Part shown: positions 62,778-64,000 of the stretch, in pieces
How positions within the stretch are numbered: position 1 is the first letter of the stretch
How the letters are laid out: the number at the start of each line of letters is the position of its first letter
DNA from: Thiothrix winogradskyi
GTDB taxonomy: Bacteria; Pseudomonadota; Gammaproteobacteria; Thiotrichales; Thiotrichaceae
Length of the DNA: 64,000 nt
Direction: 5' to 3'
Assembly: GCF_021650935.1 (NCBI RefSeq)
Contig: NZ_CP091244.1
Span: 1,550,001 to 1,614,000 of the forward strand
Position numbers and translations under genes: made by a program
Notes under the pieces: model-generated
The model's database searches: none
What the model was told of the DNA's origin: nothing
The model's input: the letters and a program-made list of their open reading frames with translations, nothing else

Positions 62778-64000
62778 CGTGTCAAGCAAATTGAGACCGG
62801 TCTGTTAAAAAATAAAACTACAAACAGGCTTTTTTGGCAGCCGATAATGTAGGGAAATTCACTGCTATGTTTTCATCCGCTTCGTCAGGATGTGCCGGAT
62901 TAATCCACACTTCCTTGGGCGGCAACTTAACGACGGGCGCACCGTTGATGAACCGTTTTGGGTTGGTTTCATAGGCGGTTTGCAATGCCGTTTGGCGGCA
63001 AATAGCCACGTCGCCCACCCGATTCGTGAACACTTGTTCGGGGGTGAAGAAAGCCAAGCCACTGTGTTGGTGGTCGAAGTTGTACCATTCCACGTAGTCG
63101 GCAAACCATTCCCGCGCATGGCTGACACTGGCGAAGCGTCCGGGGTAATCGGGTTGTTGCTTGCAGGTCTTGAACTGGCTTTCGCTGAACGGGTTGTCGT
63201 TGCTGACTCGTGGGCGGCTGTGGCTACAGGTGATCTCCAGTTCTGCCATCAGGTCGAGGTAGCCGTGAGCCGTCATGGGTGCGCCCCGGTCTTGGTGCAG
63301 GGTGAGTTCCCCCAAGCCAATGCGGTAACGGGTGCTGGCTTCTTGCATCAGTTGTTTGGCTAGGTGGCTGTTCTCCTTGCGGGAGACCATCCAGGCGACG
63401 ATGAAACGGCTGTACAAGTCCAGCACCACGTACAGTGACAGGTAAACACCGCGTTGTTCAGTCGCTAACTTCGTGATGTCCCACGTCCACACTTCGTTGG
63501 GGCGCGTGGCTCGCAGGCGCGGCATGGCGTGCGTCTGAGGTTGACGTTGGGGACGGCGTTCCCCGATTTGCCGAGCTTTGCGCAGCAGGCGGTACATGGT
63601 GCTGACGGAGCAGTAATAGATGCCTTCGCTCAGCAAGGTGGCATACACTTCGGCGGGTGGTTGGTCAGCAAAGCGTTCACTGTTGAGTACCGTCAGTACC
63701 TGTTCCTGTTCGGCGGCACTTAGAGCATTGTCCGGGATCGGGCGGACGGCAGCAACGGTTTCAACGATAGCAATGGCTTCAACCGCTGCGGTGGTTTCCG
63801 CCATCGGTGCCGGTTCATCAGACACCGGCACAGCGTCAGATACTGCGTCGTTTGCCACCACGTCAATGACCGTCTGGTTGCTACTGTAGCGGTAATAGCT
63901 GGCACGTGATAGCGCCAAGGCGGCACAACCTGCACGCACGGAGACATCCGGGGGACGGCTTTCCAGTAGGATACTCATGAGCGGCTCACGTTGTTCAGGT
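62778..64000 (-). mobile_element. IS3-family element, partial
   Basis: The left boundary is estimated at TGTCAAGCAAATTGAGACCGG (62778), where similarity to the nrtA leader ends. The element continues past the window end, so its right inverted repeat and target duplication cannot be checked. Confidence 0.75.
62818..63978 (-). CDS. IS3-family transposase, OrfB part
   Basis: A 386-aa protein with an HTH_21-like helical region and an rve integrase core. The catalytic residues appear in WTWDITKLAT (D), LHQDRGAPM (D) and NPFSESQFKT (E). An Ala/Val/Glu-rich stretch at about 35-85 is unusual for OrfB. It may be expressed by frameshift from an orfA beyond position 64000, so the true start is uncertain. 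Confidence 0.88.
   Translation of the reverse strand: MSILLESRPPDVSVRAGCAALALSRASYYRYSSNQTVIDVVANDAVSDAVPVSDEPAPMAETTAAVEAIAIVETVAAVRPIPDNALSAAEQEQVLTVLNSERFADQPPAEVYATLLSEGIYYCSVSTMYRLLRKARQIGERRPQRQPQTHAMPRLRATRPNEVWTWDITKLATEQRGVYLSLYVVLDLYSRFIVAWMVSRKENSHLAKQLMQEASTRYRIGLGELTLHQDRGAPMTAHGYLDLMAELEITCSHSRPRVSNDNPFSESQFKTCKQQPDYPGRFASVSHAREWFADYVEWYNFDHQHSGLAFFTPEQVFTNRVGDVAICRQTALQTAYETNPKRFINGAPVVKLPPKEVWINPAHPDEADENIAVNFPTLSAAKKACL

Overview
The window looks like chromosomal DNA of a filamentous sulfur-type gammaproteobacterium, most like Thiothrix and relatives. This is an inference from the class III PHA synthase, the nitrate assimilation set, the tungsten aldehyde oxidoreductase set, the E. 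coli-like elongator tRNA-Met and the many dispersed GC-rich palindromic repeats. No 16S gene is present to confirm it.

Positions 1-25.6 kb hold a type III-A CRISPR locus, nearly all on the minus strand. It has two arrays with the same 36-nt repeat, both read leftward from near-identical leaders (5109-5270 and 14788-14950). It also carries csm1(cas10)-csm2-csm3-csm4-csm5, a CARF-HEPN RNase, a CARF ring-nuclease-type protein (NE0113 family), cas6, csx16, a Can2/Card1 nuclease broken by an IS5 element, a small membrane-anchored SAVED protein, and an adaptation module with two cas1-like and two cas2 genes.

The most striking part is three near-identical 1353-bp IS110 elements, each inserted at the same point of a CRISPR repeat. 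The non-coding left end of each encodes a recognisable bridge RNA. Its target guide spells the left part of the CRISPR repeat and its donor guide spells the right end of the IS, so the element is programmed for CRISPR repeats. In array 2 the IS sits in what must have been the leader-proximal repeat when it landed. All nine repeats acquired since are chimeras: 10 nt of IS right end plus 26 nt of original repeat, still exactly 36 nt. In array 1 the two insertions are internal and later repeats stayed normal.

Positions 25.6-30.7 kb hold PHA metabolism (phaR, phaB and phaA leftward; phaE and phaC rightward), with cas6 overlapping the phaR stop. An ATP-grasp/N-formylglutamate amidohydrolase-like pair follows. 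Positions 33-44.3 kb hold nitrate assimilation: an nrtABD-type transporter, nirBD, nasA, and the sensor/antiterminator pair nasT-nasS. Both nrtA and nirB are preceded by a sigma-54 promoter, ANTAR-type hexaloop hairpins and an intrinsic terminator, the expected NasT targets. A third copy of this control region (62.6-62.8 kb) has been cut from its gene by an IS3 element.

Positions 44.3-49.4 kb hold ggt, two PH-domain membrane proteins, an orphan cytosine methyltransferase and tRNA-Met. Positions 49.5-60.5 kb form a tungsten enzyme region: moeB, a small conserved ORF, a MoaD-like protein, an AOR operon (FAD, catalytic and ferredoxin subunits), a GAF regulator, a MobA-MobB-MoeA triple fusion, and the tungstate transporter tupABC. 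The AOR and tup promoters share a candidate operator at the same distance from the start codon. The right end has ogt, a GST, a toxin-antitoxin pair and an IS3 element that runs off the window.
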